Part shown: positions 14,775 to 24,097 of the stretch, piece after piece
How positions within the stretch are numbered: position 1 is the stretch's first letter
Layout of the letters: each line of letters begins with the position of its first letter
Assembly: GCF_009604425.1 (NCBI RefSeq)
Contig: NZ_WEGI01000007.1
Coordinates: 1-64,000, forward strand
DNA length: 64,000 nt
Direction: 5' to 3'
Source of the DNA: Nocardia aurantia
GTDB taxonomy: Bacteria > Actinomycetota > Actinomycetes > Mycobacteriales > Mycobacteriaceae
The notes under the pieces: model-generated
Database searches by the model: none
The model's input: only the letters and a program-made list of their open reading frames with translations
What the model was told of the DNA's origin: nothing
Translations under genes and position numbers: made by a program

Positions 14775-17700
14775 ATGGATCTGGACATGGCACCGGCGAC
14801 GATCGATGCGCGACGACACGATGCGGTGATCTTCGATATGGACGGGGTGGTCACCGACAGCGCGGCGCTGCATGCCGCGGCGTGGACCGAACTCTTCGCC
14901 GAGTTCCTCACCCGGACCGACCCGTCGCCGGGCGCGGACACGAGCCCGTTCACCGCCGACGACTACCGGCGCTGGATCGACGGGAAGCCGCGCTACGCGG
15001 CGATCCGGGATTTTCTCGCGGCGCGGGGGATCCCGGTCACCGGCGGCGAGGTGCGTGCGCTGGGTGATCGCAAGAACGAACTGTTCCTGGACCGGATGGC
15101 ACGCGAGGGCGTGCCGGTGTTCGAGTCGACGGTGGAGGTGGTGCGGCGGTTGCGGGCCGACGGGTTCGGTACCGGACTGTTCTCGGCGAGCCACAACTGC
15201 GCGGCGGTGTTGCGCGCGGCGGGAATCGGCGAGTTGTTCCCGGTCCGGATCGACGGCGTGGTCGCCGAGGAGTCGGCGCTGCCGGGCAAACCCGATCCGG
15301 CGACACTGCTGGAGGCGGCGCACCGGCTCGGCGCCGCGGCGGAACGCACTGTCGTGGTGGAGGATTCGACGGCGGGGGTGCGGGCCGGGCGGGCCGGCGG
15401 TTTCGGCCTGGTGATCGGCGTCGACCGCGGCGGGCACCCGGGGGAATTGCGGGACGCGGGCGCCGATGTCGTGGTCGCAGATCTGGCGGAGGTCGAGGTG
15501 CGCGGCGGCGATCGGTTCGCCTGCGACGTGCCCGGCCGGCCTTCCGGATCGGTGGCGACGCTGTCCGAGGGGCCGGCGGCTCCGCCCTCCTGGCTGCTCA
15601 CCTACGACGGCTACGATCCGCCCGGCGAGCGATTGCGCGAGACGTTGTGCACCGTGGGCAACGGATATCTGGCGGTGCGCGGCGCCGCACCGGAATCCGT
15701 TGCGGGCGAACATCATTACCCCGGCATGTACGTCGCGGGCATCTACAACCGGCTCGCCGACGAGATCGGCGGGCACACCGTCGAGAACGAGAGCCTGGTC
15801 AATCTGCCCAACTGGCTGCCGGTCACCTTCCGCGTCGACGGGGGCGCCTGGTTCGACCTCGACGAGGCCGAGATCCTCTCCTACCGGCAGGAATTCGATC
15901 TGCGCCGGGCGCTGCTGACCCGCCGGTTCCGGTTCCGGGACGACGCGGGCCGCGTCACCGCGGTCTGCCAGCGGCGCTTCGCCGCGATGCACTCGCCGCA
16001 TCTGTGCGCGCTGGAAACGACTGTCACCGCGGAGAATTGGGCCGGACGGCTGGAGATCCGGACCATCGTCGACGGTGGGGTGCGCAACACCCTGGTGGCA
16101 CGATACCGCGAATTGTCGGATCGGCATCTGGAAACGGTCGCGGCGCGGGAGCTGTCGGATGACTCGGTCCTGATATCGGTGCGCACCAGCACTTCCCGGA
16201 TCCCGGTATCGGTCGCCGCCCGGCACATCGTGCGGCGGGAGGGCGAGACATCCACTGTCCGCGGTGAATTCACGACCGGCGGGGACGCGGCCGGTCACCT
16301 GTTCGCGCTCGACCTCGGATCGGGGGATTCGGTCACGCTGGAGAAGGTGGCCGCCGTGGTCACCGGGCGCGACCACGCCGTCTCGGCGCCGGACGAGGAC
16401 GCGGCCCGCCGGCTGGCCGACGCGGCGGGATTCGCCGAACTGCTCACGGCCCACAGCCTCGCCTGGTCGCATCTCTGGGACCGCCTGTGCCTGGAACTCG
16501 ACAACCGCGAACACCCGCTGCGGGTGATGCGCCTGCATCTGCTGCACGTGGCCCAGACCCTGTCGCCGCACACCGCCGATCTGGACGCCGGGGTACCCGC
16601 TCGCGGGCTGCACGGCGAGGCCTACCGCGGACACATCTTCTGGGACGAACTGTTCGTCTTCCCGATCCTCAACCCCCGTTTTCCCGCGCTGACCAGAGCG
16701 TTGCTCCGCTATCGGCACCGCCGGTTGCCGGAGGCCCGGCGCGCGGCCGCCGCGGCGGGCCGCAAGGGGGCGCAGTTCCCGTGGCAGTCCGGCAGCGACG
16801 GGCGCGAGGAGAGCCAGTCGCTGCATCTGAATCCGCTGTCCGGACGGTGGCGGCCCGATCCCAGTCACCGCGCGCACCACATCGGCGGCACGATCGCGTA
16901 CAACGTCTGGCAGTACTACCAGGTGACCGGCGATATCGAATTCCTCACCGAATACGGCGCCGAACTGCTGGTGGACATCGCCCGATTCTGGTCCAGCGCA
17001 GCCGTTTTCGATCCGGAGACCGGTCGCTGTCATCTGACCGGCGTGGTCGGCCCCGACGAATTCCACTCCGGCTATCCCGACGCTCCGCAGGACGGGGTCG
17101 ACGACAACACCTACACCAACATCATGGCCGTCTGGACGATCTGCCACGCGGAACGGGCCTTGAACCTGCTGGCGCCCCGGGTCCGGGACCGCCTGCTCGA
17201 GTCGCTCGGCGTGGAGCCCGGCGAGCCGGAGCGGTGGGACACGGTGAGCCGCCGCCTGACGATCCCGTTCCATGACGGCGTCCTCAGTCAGTTCGCGGGG
17301 TACGAGCAACTGGCCGAACTGGATTGGGACCACTACCGCAGGACCTATCCGGACATCCGGCGGCTGGATCGCATCCTCGAGTCCGAGGGCGACGACATCA
17401 ACCGCTACCGCGCCGGTAAACAGGCCGACGTCCTCATGCTGTTCTATCTGCTGTCGGCCGACGAGGTCCGGGAGATCCTGCGCCGCCTCGGCTACGACCT
17501 GCCCGGCGAGATGATTCCCCGCACCATCGACTACTACCTGGCCCGCACCTCACACGGCTCCACCCTCAGCGCGGTCGTGCACGCCTGGGTGCTGGCCCGC
17601 GCCGACCGTTGCCGCGCCATGCGATTCTTCCGGCAGGTCCTCGACGCCGACATCGCCGACATCCAGGGCGGCACGACCGAGGAGGGAATCCACCTCGGCG

Positions 17701-17978
17701 CCATGGCCGGCAGTATCGATCTGGTCCAGCGGTGCTTCTCCGGCCTGGAGATCCGGGACGATCACCTGGTCCTCGATCCGCAGTGGCCCCCCGAACTGGG
17801 CGGACTGACCTTTCCGATCGTCTATCGCGGCCATCGGCTGACCATCCGCATCGACACCACCCGGGTGGAGGTCCGCTCCGATCCCGGCACCGCGGCGCCG
17901 GTCGAGATCCATTGCGCCGCAAGGGTACAACGACTGTCGCCGGGCGGCGTGGTGCGCTGGCCGGTCGCCGGGCCCTGA
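14775..17978 (+). CDS. Fused beta-phosphoglucomutase-like HAD and GH65 glycosidase/phosphorylase, 1067 aa
   Basis: Residues about 15-245 are a HAD domain with DMDG at 21-24, a cap, SASHNCAAVLRAAG, GKPDPATLLEAAHRLG and VVEDSTAGVRAGRAGGFGLV. Residues about 265-1060 form a glycoside hydrolase family 65 module: YDGYDPPGERLRETLCTVGN, GELHGEAYRGH-type HGEAYRGHIFWDELFVFP, and the catalytic acid E762 in GVVGPDEFH. The family cleaves or phosphorolyses alpha-linked disaccharides such as trehalose, maltose or kojibiose. A fused mutase would interconvert the released beta-glucose 1-phosphate. The same fusion order occurs in mycobacterial OtsB1-like proteins. Divergent from the acg-devR pair with a 136-bp gap; cytosolic, no signal peptide. 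Confidence 0.85.
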   Translation: MDLDMAPATIDARRHDAVIFDMDGVVTDSAALHAAAWTELFAEFLTRTDPSPGADTSPFTADDYRRWIDGKPRYAAIRDFLAARGIPVTGGEVRALGDRKNELFLDRMAREGVPVFESTVEVVRRLRADGFGTGLFSASHNCAAVLRAAGIGELFPVRIDGVVAEESALPGKPDPATLLEAAHRLGAAAERTVVVEDSTAGVRAGRAGGFGLVIGVDRGGHPGELRDAGADVVVADLAEVEVRGGDRFACDVPGRPSGSVATLSEGPAAPPSWLLTYDGYDPPGERLRETLCTVGNGYLAVRGAAPESVAGEHHYPGMYVAGIYNRLADEIGGHTVENESLVNLPNWLPVTFRVDGGAWFDLDEAEILSYRQEFDLRRALLTRRFRFRDDAGRVTAVCQRRFAAMHSPHLCALETTVTAENWAGRLEIRTIVDGGVRNTLVARYRELSDRHLETVAARELSDDSVLISVRTSTSRIPVSVAARHIVRREGETSTVRGEFTTGGDAAGHLFALDLGSGDSVTLEKVAAVVTGRDHAVSAPDEDAARRLADAAGFAELLTAHSLAWSHLWDRLCLELDNREHPLRVMRLHLLHVAQTLSPHTADLDAGVPARGLHGEAYRGHIFWDELFVFPILNPRFPALTRALLRYRHRRLPEARRAAAAAGRKGAQFPWQSGSDGREESQSLHLNPLSGRWRPDPSHRAHHIGGTIAYNVWQYYQVTGDIEFLTEYGAELLVDIARFWSSAAVFDPETGRCHLTGVVGPDEFHSGYPDAPQDGVDDNTYTNIMAVWTICHAERALNLLAPRVRDRLLESLGVEPGEPERWDTVSRRLTIPFHDGVLSQFAGYEQLAELDWDHYRRTYPDIRRLDRILESEGDDINRYRAGKQADVLMLFYLLSADEVREILRRLGYDLPGEMIPRTIDYYLARTSHGSTLSAVVHAWVLARADRCRAMRFFRQVLDADIADIQGGTTEEGIHLGAMAGSIDLVQRCFSGLEIRDDHLVLDPQWPPELGGLTFPIVYRGHRLTIRIDTTRVEVRSDPGTAAPVEIHCAARVQRLSPGGVVRWPVAGP

Positions 17979-18055
17979 CCCGCGGACCGGGCGGCGGCCC
18001 GTGCCGCGACGACAGCCGAATCGCGATACTCGTCAGCCGCGGACCCGATCGCCTA

Positions 18056-19849
18056 TTAATCCAGGAGGTGGGGCAGGCCGGCTCGGTAGCGGTCGGCGTC
18101 GAGACGGCGCAGCGCGGCGAATTCGGCCGGCTCGACCAGGGGGAAGATCGCCGCGCGCGGGCCGGGGTCGTTCGCGGCGTCCATCACGGCGTTGGCGGCG
18201 GCGCGACCGGATTCGTTGGCGCCCTCCATGGTCGCCAGATCGATGGAGGTGCGGACGTGGTCGCCGCCGAAGAACAGGTTGGGGATCGCGCAGTGCGCGT
18301 CGGGCCGGTTGTCGTACGACCCGACGGTGTTGACCAGCAGCGGGGTGTCGTTGTGGGTGACGCCGCCGGACCAGTGGACGCCCGGGTCCAGGTGCCAGGT
18401 GGCGAGGTCCTCGTCCCGCAGCCAGTCGGTGGTGGTGTTCAGCCAGGCTTGCAGCTGGGCCCAGGTCTCCTGCGCGACCTCCTCGGCGGTGCACAGTCTG
18501 GCGGGTTTGCCGAACCGGATACCTGGCGCATCCCAGTCCGACACATCGACACTCAGGCATTCGAGGACCGTGCCGTCGCCGTAGCGGGCGGGGAAGTCGA
18601 CCGGCCACATGGGGGCCTGGCGCAGGGCGGTGAGCGCCCACGGGGTGCCGAGGGCGGCGATGTGCCCCTCGGGCAGCCCGGTGGGGCGGTTCAGATAGAA
18701 CTGGATGCCCACCATCCAGTCGGTCATCAGGTCGCGCATGCCCGCCAGCCGCGGATCGGCCGCCAGGATGGCGTCGTCCAGGAGGTCCACCACGCGGTCC
18801 ACCGGCATGGCGCAGATGTACCAGTCGGCGGTCACCCGGCTCACCGCACCGGCGGCGTCCCGCACCGTCACGGCCGCGATCCGGCCATCGTCGAGATTCA
18901 GAACCGTTGCGCGCGTGCCCATCTCGAAGCGCACGCCGCGCGAGCGCAGGTAGTCGGCCCAGGGATCGATCCACACCTCGTTGGTGGGACCGTTCAGGAT
19001 CCGGTCGGCGCCGCCCTGATACTGCGGGTACAGGCCGGTGCTCGCCAGGACCAGCGCCTCGCCGATGGTGCCGATCGTGCGGGCCGAGCTCAGGTGCGGC
19101 TTCGCGGCCACCGTGATCCGGGTCAGCGCCGACACCAGATACTCCTGATAGGCAGGCGATTTGCCGTCCGCCGCGAGCATGTCCCACCACGAGATGTATT
19201 CCAGCTGCCCATAGCGCCGCTCGGTGGAGCAGGTGAACCACAGGGCCATCCGCCGGCCGAAGAAGGCCAGTTCGGCCGGCGGCAGCCCGGGGATGAACGA
19301 CAGCGCCGAGGCGATCGAGGACTGCACCAGTTCCGGTGTGAGCCTGGTGATTCCGCGCAGGCCGACGGGCGCGAAGATCGGCGGCAGGTTCCGGAACCCG
19401 ACAACCGCGGACTCCACCCGGATCAGGTTGTCGCGGACACCGTTCGGGTTGCCCCGGAACGGGATTCGGCTCATGGTGTCCGGGACGTGCTGATAGCATC
19501 CGGGGAAGAACCGGAAGCCGTGCTCGCCGGGCAGGTCCAGCCGCCCGCCCCGGCCGGTGCCGGGCACGCCCATGCTGCGCGCCTTGCCGCCGAGATAAGC
19601 GGGCTCGTAGACGGTGACGGCGTAGCCGCGTTCGATCAGTTCGTGGGCGGCCGAGAGGCCGGACATGCCCCCGCCGAAGACGGCGACGTCGCGGCCGGCC
19701 GGCGCCGGGGAGCGCCGCCGTGGGGTGGCGACGGCGGGACCGGTGGCCGCCGCCGCGGCCGCGATCGAGACCCCGGCCAGGGCGGCGCCTCGCAGCACCG
19801 TGCGACGCCGGATACCTGCCGGGTCCGCGGCCCGAGTGTGTTCATACAT
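18056..19849 (-). CDS. Tat-exported FAD-dependent amine-oxidase-fold oxidoreductase, 597 aa
   Basis: The N-terminus has a twin-arginine signal (RRRTVLRGAALAGVSIAAAA, about residues 14-33) ending near AVATPRR. An FAD-binding Rossmann motif follows: DVAVFGGGMSGLSAAHELIE. Downstream are GEHGFRFFPGCYQHVPDTM and the C-terminal FAD motif NLFFGGDHVRTSIDLATMEG. The pattern fits the phytoene-desaturase/HpnE-like branch of flavin amine oxidases, whose members desaturate or oxidise isoprenoid-like lipids. Export suggests a cell-envelope substrate. It lies 19 bp downstream of a second flavoprotein on the same strand, so they probably form an operon. Confidence 0.8.
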   Translation of the reverse strand: MYEHTRAADPAGIRRRTVLRGAALAGVSIAAAAAATGPAVATPRRRSPAPAGRDVAVFGGGMSGLSAAHELIERGYAVTVYEPAYLGGKARSMGVPGTGRGGRLDLPGEHGFRFFPGCYQHVPDTMSRIPFRGNPNGVRDNLIRVESAVVGFRNLPPIFAPVGLRGITRLTPELVQSSIASALSFIPGLPPAELAFFGRRMALWFTCSTERRYGQLEYISWWDMLAADGKSPAYQEYLVSALTRITVAAKPHLSSARTIGTIGEALVLASTGLYPQYQGGADRILNGPTNEVWIDPWADYLRSRGVRFEMGTRATVLNLDDGRIAAVTVRDAAGAVSRVTADWYICAMPVDRVVDLLDDAILAADPRLAGMRDLMTDWMVGIQFYLNRPTGLPEGHIAALGTPWALTALRQAPMWPVDFPARYGDGTVLECLSVDVSDWDAPGIRFGKPARLCTAEEVAQETWAQLQAWLNTTTDWLRDEDLATWHLDPGVHWSGGVTHNDTPLLVNTVGSYDNRPDAHCAIPNLFFGGDHVRTSIDLATMEGANESGRAAANAVMDAANDPGPRAAIFPLVEPAEFAALRRLDADRYRAGLPHLLD

Positions 19850-19868
19850 GCGGATCTCCCTGGGAGAG

Positions 19869-21242
19869 TTACCGATTCGGCGACTGTTGCGCCGTGCTGA
19901 GATGTGCCGGGCGCTGCAGCCAGCCCTCGGCGATCCCGCGCACCTCGTCGGCGACCTGGGACACCAGGTCGCCGCGACGGCCGCGGGAATTCCGGAAGGC
20001 CCGCGCGGTCAGGACGACCAGCCGGGCCGGGTCGAGGATCCGTGACGGCGCCCGGGTGCGCGACATCACCTCGAGGGTGGCGGCGGCCAGCCGCGGATCC
20101 CGGGCGGCCGCGCGGTACAGCTCGATCTCCAACGGCCCCATGGCCTCTCCGCGGGCGAGGCGGTTGGTCCAGCGGTACATCGCGGCGCATTCCCGCTCCC
20201 GGCGCCACGCCCAGGAGCGCAGCGCACGGTCGAGGGCGGCCGGGTCGTCCAGTGCCGGGGCCGCCGCGGCGCCGAGCAGCCGACCGTACCGCAGCGCGTC
20301 CCGGATGCCCTGGGCGGTGACCGGATCCTTGAAATGCCCGGAGTCGCCGGGCAGTGCCCAGCCGGGCCCGCTGGACCGGCGGAACCAGGAGATCAGGCCG
20401 GTGGCCGAGCGCACCCGGCCGACCCGCTCGCAGCCCCGTAATCGGTTGTGCAGCGCCGGAATTCCGGCGACGGCGGCACGATAGGCGGCCTCGGCGGCGC
20501 CCGGCCCCCGCCCGGCGTATCCGGCGGGCGGCTGCACCAGGCACAACATCAGGCCGTCGTCGCAGGGGAACGCCGTCCCGAGCAACGGACCCTCCCGCCA
20601 CTGCGCGGCGATCTGCCGCCGATCCTCGTGCGGGTCCGTCCAATACGCGAAGTAGCAGTCGCGCCCGCTGGGCTCGCTGCGGTGCGGGTCGCCCGCCGCG
20701 ACCAGCCGCGCCACCGTGCTGGCCCGGCCGTCGGCACCGATCACCAAGGGGGCGCGCAGTTCTCGCTCGACCCGGTCGTGATCGCGATACCGCACCCCGG
20801 CGATCCGGCCGTCGTGCCGGATCAGCTCGTGCACCCGGCATCGTTCCCGCACCTCGGCGCCCGCCGCCCGCGCGGTGGCGACCAGCGCGGCGTCGAGCGC
20901 CGGACGGCGCACGCACAGGGCGTAGTCGATGCCGGTCACGTCGGGGAACCGGGACCGGATCTCGAATCCCGCCCCGGCGGCGAGGGCCGTGGTCAGCCGG
21001 GGCGCCCCGGAGCCGAGCACGCGCTCGAGTGCGCCGAGGTCGCGCAGTTCGACGACCCCGGCGGGCCAGAGCAGATGGGTGGACAGGGTGTCGGACGGAA
21101 ACGCGGCGGCGTCCAGCACCACCACCCGCCGGCCGGCGCGGGCGAGTTCGATCGCCGTCGCGGAGCCGGCGCACCGCGCGCCGACCACGATCACGTCGGT
21201 GTGTTCGGGCACCGATCCCACCGTCTCGGACGCGGATCCCAC
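19869..21242 (-). CDS. FAD-dependent monooxygenase/geranylgeranyl-reductase-like, 457 aa
   Basis: Group A flavoprotein fold. The FAD motif DVIVVGARCAGSATAIELAR has GxRxxG in place of GxGxxG, a feature of this reductase/halogenase-like branch. LVIGADGRASTVARLV and ALPGDSGHFKDPVTAQGIRD supply the second and third FAD motifs. No signal peptide. Related proteins hydroxylate aromatics, reduce isoprenoid double bonds or halogenate; the sequence does not decide. The GTG start at 21242 is uncertain, with in-frame alternatives a few codons later. It is first in a two-gene flavoenzyme operon, divergent from a TetR gene, with a palindromic operator in between. Confidence 0.8.
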   Translation of the reverse strand: MGSASETVGSVPEHTDVIVVGARCAGSATAIELARAGRRVVVLDAAAFPSDTLSTHLLWPAGVVELRDLGALERVLGSGAPRLTTALAAGAGFEIRSRFPDVTGIDYALCVRRPALDAALVATARAAGAEVRERCRVHELIRHDGRIAGVRYRDHDRVERELRAPLVIGADGRASTVARLVAAGDPHRSEPSGRDCYFAYWTDPHEDRRQIAAQWREGPLLGTAFPCDDGLMLCLVQPPAGYAGRGPGAAEAAYRAAVAGIPALHNRLRGCERVGRVRSATGLISWFRRSSGPGWALPGDSGHFKDPVTAQGIRDALRYGRLLGAAAAPALDDPAALDRALRSWAWRRERECAAMYRWTNRLARGEAMGPLEIELYRAAARDPRLAAATLEVMSRTRAPSRILDPARLVVLTARAFRNSRGRRGDLVSQVADEVRGIAEGWLQRPAHLSTAQQSPNR

Positions 21243-21255
21243 GAGAGCCCCCGGT

Positions 21256-21289
21256 CACTATGTCTCGGACACTATGTCCGACTATGTTA
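21256..21289. promoter_or_regulatory. Palindrome and CACTATGTC repeats between divergent monooxygenase and TetR genes
   Basis: TCGGACACTATGTCCGA (21265-21281) is a perfect inverted repeat with 7-bp arms and a 3-bp centre. The 9-mer CACTATGTC occurs at 21256 and again at 21270, and a related CTATGTTA follows at 21282. This array is a good candidate binding site for the TetR protein encoded at 21388. Confidence 0.65.
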
Positions 21290-21387
21290 GGGCCGATTCA
21301 CGCCGGTCCGGGGGCAATCGGCCGAAATCGGCATATCCTGCGGCGCACGGGCAGAATGGAACCCATGACCGCGCCGGGAAGCACCGC

Positions 21388-22026
21388 ATGGCGTCGCTGA
21401 CACGCGTCGCGAAGGAGCGCCGCCCGCAACCGGACGACGACCGCCGCAGCGAATTCGAGACCCGGGTGCTGCACGCGCTCGAGGAGCTGATGGCCGACGG
21501 CACGCCGTACACCGAACTCGCCGTCCAGCGCATCGCGACCGCCTCGCACATGGCCCGCTCGACCTTCTACCGCTACTTCCCGGACAAGAGCCGGCTGCTG
21601 ATCCGGATGGCGGATCTCGTCACCGCCGACCTGTTCGCCGCCGCGGAGCACTGGTGGCGGGCCGACCACGCCGAGGCGCGGCAGACCGTGGTCGTCGCGA
21701 TGACCCAGATGATCGCCGGCTTCCGTCGCCACAGCGCGCTGCTGAACGCGCTGACCGAGGTCTCCGCCTACGATCGCGACGTCGGCCGATACTGGAGCGG
21801 ACGGGTGCGGCGGTTCCGCACCGTCGTGTGCGAACGTCTTGCGGCCGAACAGCGTTCGGGCAACATCGACGACGGGTTCGATGTCACCGGTACGGCGATC
21901 GTGCTGACCTCCATGGTGGAGCGGACCATCTCGGTGGCCTGCTCCGGACAATCACTGGTCGACGACCGGGTGCTCGCCGAATCGCTGGGCCGGGCCATCT
22001 GGCTCGTCGTCTACGGCGAGGACTGA
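21388..22026 (+). CDS. TetR-family regulator, 212 aa
   Basis: The DNA-binding domain lies at residues about 20-70: RRSEFETRVLHALEELMADG, TELAVQRIATASHMARSTFY, RYFPDKSRLL. The C-terminal domain is helical and of normal length. ATG 21388 is preceded by GGGAAG 6 bases away. The frame is open far upstream, but that part is antisense to the monooxygenase gene. Position opposite the flavoenzyme operon, with a palindrome in the shared gap, suggests it represses that operon and itself. Confidence 0.88.
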   Translation: MASLTRVAKERRPQPDDDRRSEFETRVLHALEELMADGTPYTELAVQRIATASHMARSTFYRYFPDKSRLLIRMADLVTADLFAAAEHWWRADHAEARQTVVVAMTQMIAGFRRHSALLNALTEVSAYDRDVGRYWSGRVRRFRTVVCERLAAEQRSGNIDDGFDVTGTAIVLTSMVERTISVACSGQSLVDDRVLAESLGRAIWLVVYGED

Positions 22027-22069
22027 GTCCCTTCTCCGCTTCGCACCCGCGGTATGGCCGATCTCACCA

Positions 22070-22090
22070 TGCATCGATTCTGCATCGATT
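22070..22090. repeat. Tandem direct repeat upstream of the lipocalin gene
   Basis: TGCATCGATT occurs twice with an 11-bp period (22070-22079 and 22081-22090), 18 bp before the lipocalin start. One helical turn between copies would suit a cooperative regulator or a promoter element. Confidence 0.4.
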
Positions 22091-22108
22091 GGTGGGTATC
22101 GTGGGGGT

Positions 22109-22777
22109 ATGACGAGGCCGAACCGTGCGCATGCCGACCCGATCACCCCGGGCTCCGCCCGAGCCCGCCGGTTACTCCGAACCGCGATGACCGCAACGGT
22201 TTTCGCCACCCTGGCCGGCGGCGCGGCGACCGCGTCGGCGCAGCCTCCCGGGCCCGCGCCGGTGGCGCGCCTCGATCTGGATCGCTACCTGGGCACCTGG
22301 TATCAACTGGCGGCGGTGCCGCAGTACTTCAATCTGGTCTGCGCGCGGGACACCCGGGCCGAGTACGCGCTGAAGCCGGACAACGATGTCGCCGTGCGCA
22401 ATACGTGCACCACGTGGTCCGGCGGGGCGAACACGATCGACGGCACGGCCCGGCTCAATGATCCGGACACCATGGCGCAGTTCCATGTCAGCTTCCCCGG
22501 GGTGCCGACGCAGGAGCGGCCGGACGGGCCCATCAACTACATCGTGACGGCACTGGGCGAGGACTATGTCTGGGCGTTGGTCACCGATCCGAGTGGTGCG
22601 TCCGGGTTCGTCCTCTCCCGCACTCCGGCACTCGATGCGGCGCAGTGGGATCGGATCCACGCCGCGATCACCGCCGCCGGCCAGGACGACTGCCGATACC
22701 TGGTGTCACCGACGACGGGCGGCCTGCCGGACCCGGCGCCGCTGTGCGGGCTCCGGGTCACCCGGGCGCTCCGATAG
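22109..22777 (+). CDS. Secreted lipocalin (Blc-like), 222 aa
   Basis: A signal peptide is evident: basic start, hydrophobic run TAMTATVFATLAGGAATASA, cleavage near ASA-QPP (about residue 45). The lipocalin signature DLDRYLGTWYQLAAVPQYF follows, with the invariant G-x-W; later DCRYLVSP-type C-terminal strands and paired cysteines near the end occur. Bacterial lipocalins bind lipids or hydrophobic ligands in the envelope and often respond to stress. The ATG has GTGGGGGT just upstream. A downstream hydrolase gene (22857) follows on the same strand after 79 bp, but no functional link is obvious. Confidence 0.88.
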   Translation: MTRPNRAHADPITPGSARARRLLRTAMTATVFATLAGGAATASAQPPGPAPVARLDLDRYLGTWYQLAAVPQYFNLVCARDTRAEYALKPDNDVAVRNTCTTWSGGANTIDGTARLNDPDTMAQFHVSFPGVPTQERPDGPINYIVTALGEDYVWALVTDPSGASGFVLSRTPALDAAQWDRIHAAITAAGQDDCRYLVSPTTGGLPDPAPLCGLRVTRALR

Positions 22778-22856
22778 GGTGGATCGAGGGCCGGCTGCCG
22801 CCGATCACGCTGCGGCACGCGGCCTTCGGTGTGCGGAGCGAGAGGTGGGGAGTGGC

Positions 22857-23543
22857 ATGACGGATTTGCACATTCGCGAATGGGGCGCGGGGGACCGCCT
22901 CGCGGTACTCGTCCACGGCATGACCACCGATTCCGGATCCTGGTGGGCCCTCGGCCCGGTACTCGCGGACCGCGGGTACCGGGTGCTCGCCCCGGACCTC
23001 CCGGGCCACGGCCGCAGTCCCCGTGGGGATTACGCCCTGCGCAGCCTGGGTGACGCCCTGGCGGAGGCGGTTCCGGGACGGCCCGAACTGGCGATCGGTC
23101 ACTCCCTCGGCGGGCTGGTACTCGCCGCCGCGGTGGAACGGATCCGCCCGGATCGCGCCGTCTACGTCGATCCGCCCTGGGGAGTGCCGCCGGGCGCGGA
23201 GGTCGGCGAGTTCCTGCGCGCGCAGCAGGGCTGGACGATCGAGGAACTCGCCGCCTTCCATTTCCGCTGGCGGCCCGAAGCCGTCCGCGAGAAGCACGCG
23301 GCCCTGGCGCGCTGGGATCCGGAATCCCTCGTCACCGCGGCGGATTTCCCCGGCGATCGGCCGGTCCCGCCGCCGGTTCCGTCGCTGGTGGTCGCGGCCG
23401 ACGATCAGCCGATGATCCACCCCACCCTGGCCGGGCGGCTCCGCACCGAGGGATACGAGGTGCGGGTGGCGCCGGGCACCGGGCATGTCGTGCACAACGA
23501 CGACCTCGACACCTTCCTCACGACCGCCGAGGGCTGGTTGTAG
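22857..23543 (+). CDS. Alpha/beta hydrolase, 228 aa
   Basis: A compact serine hydrolase. The oxyanion region is VLVHGMTTDSGSWW (residues about 16-29), followed by VLAPDLPGHGRSPRGDYAL. The nucleophile elbow is AIGHSLGGLVLAAAVE, the acid lies in LVVAADDQPM, and the histidine is in APGTGHVVHNDD near the C-terminus. All catalytic elements are present. At 228 residues it is short, with a small lid. Substrate unknown. ATG 22857 follows GGTGGGGAGTGGC. It ends two bases from the convergent NADAR gene, so the transcripts probably overlap. Confidence 0.85.
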   Translation: MTDLHIREWGAGDRLAVLVHGMTTDSGSWWALGPVLADRGYRVLAPDLPGHGRSPRGDYALRSLGDALAEAVPGRPELAIGHSLGGLVLAAAVERIRPDRAVYVDPPWGVPPGAEVGEFLRAQQGWTIEELAAFHFRWRPEAVREKHAALARWDPESLVTAADFPGDRPVPPPVPSLVVAADDQPMIHPTLAGRLRTEGYEVRVAPGTGHVVHNDDLDTFLTTAEGWL

Positions 23544-23545
23544 CG

Positions 23546-24097
23546 CTACCGGGCAAGCGCCGCGCGGGCCTCCATCAGGGCGAACCCGAGCAGATTGAGG
23601 CCCTCCCATCGAGTGGGCTCCGCGGCGCGCGGATCGTCGGCGGCGAGTCCGATACCCCAGATCCGGTCCACCGGGCTGGCTTCCACGAGGACTCGGTCAC
23701 CGGTGTCCGTCAGGTATTGCCGAAGATCCTCGTGCTGTGCGAATTTGGCGGCACTCCCGGCCACGACGATCTCGAAACGATGCGCTTGCCAGAGAATGTC
23801 ATCGAATCCGCTGATCTGCCGGCCCAGCGATTTCACCTCGCGAGGATGTTCGGCGTTCAGCACTCGATCGGCGCTCGCGGTATCCCCGAAAAGTATTGCC
23901 TTGCGCCACATCATGTAGTGCTCGGCGGTGCGAAAGGTGAGCCCGTCGACGGTGAACTCGGCGGGCCACCACTGGCTGAGGTAATGCGGCCCGGCGGACC
24001 CCTCCCGGGGCGGCCGATGCCCCCAGAACAGGAGATATTCCACCTGCTCACCGGCTGCCAGTAGCTCGACCAGGCCGGTGACACTTCGCGCTCGCAT
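23546..24097 (-). CDS. NADAR-family protein (YbiA/RibX-like), 183 aa
   Basis: Matches the NADAR fold: LLFWGHRPPREGSAGPHYLS near the N-terminus, QWWPAEFTVDGLTFRTAEHY, MMWRKAILFGD, HPREVKSLGRQI, and RIWGIGLAADDPRA followed by WEGLNLLGFALMEARAAL. Characterised members hydrolyse damaged intermediates of riboflavin synthesis or remove ADP-ribose from modified guanine. The AEHYMM and IWGIGL segments carry the residues expected in the active site. The frame is open upstream, but ATG 24097 fits the family length. It is divergent from the large NRPS gene. Confidence 0.85.
   Translation of the reverse strand: MRARSVTGLVELLAAGEQVEYLLFWGHRPPREGSAGPHYLSQWWPAEFTVDGLTFRTAEHYMMWRKAILFGDTASADRVLNAEHPREVKSLGRQISGFDDILWQAHRFEIVVAGSAAKFAQHEDLRQYLTDTGDRVLVEASPVDRIWGIGLAADDPRAAEPTRWEGLNLLGFALMEARAALAR

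Noticed and set aside
13617..17333. 1238-codon minus-strand open frame opposite the HAD-GH65 gene
   Set aside because: Shadow of GH65; no protein-like pattern until its end, which only overlaps the real acg-like gene in the wrong frame.
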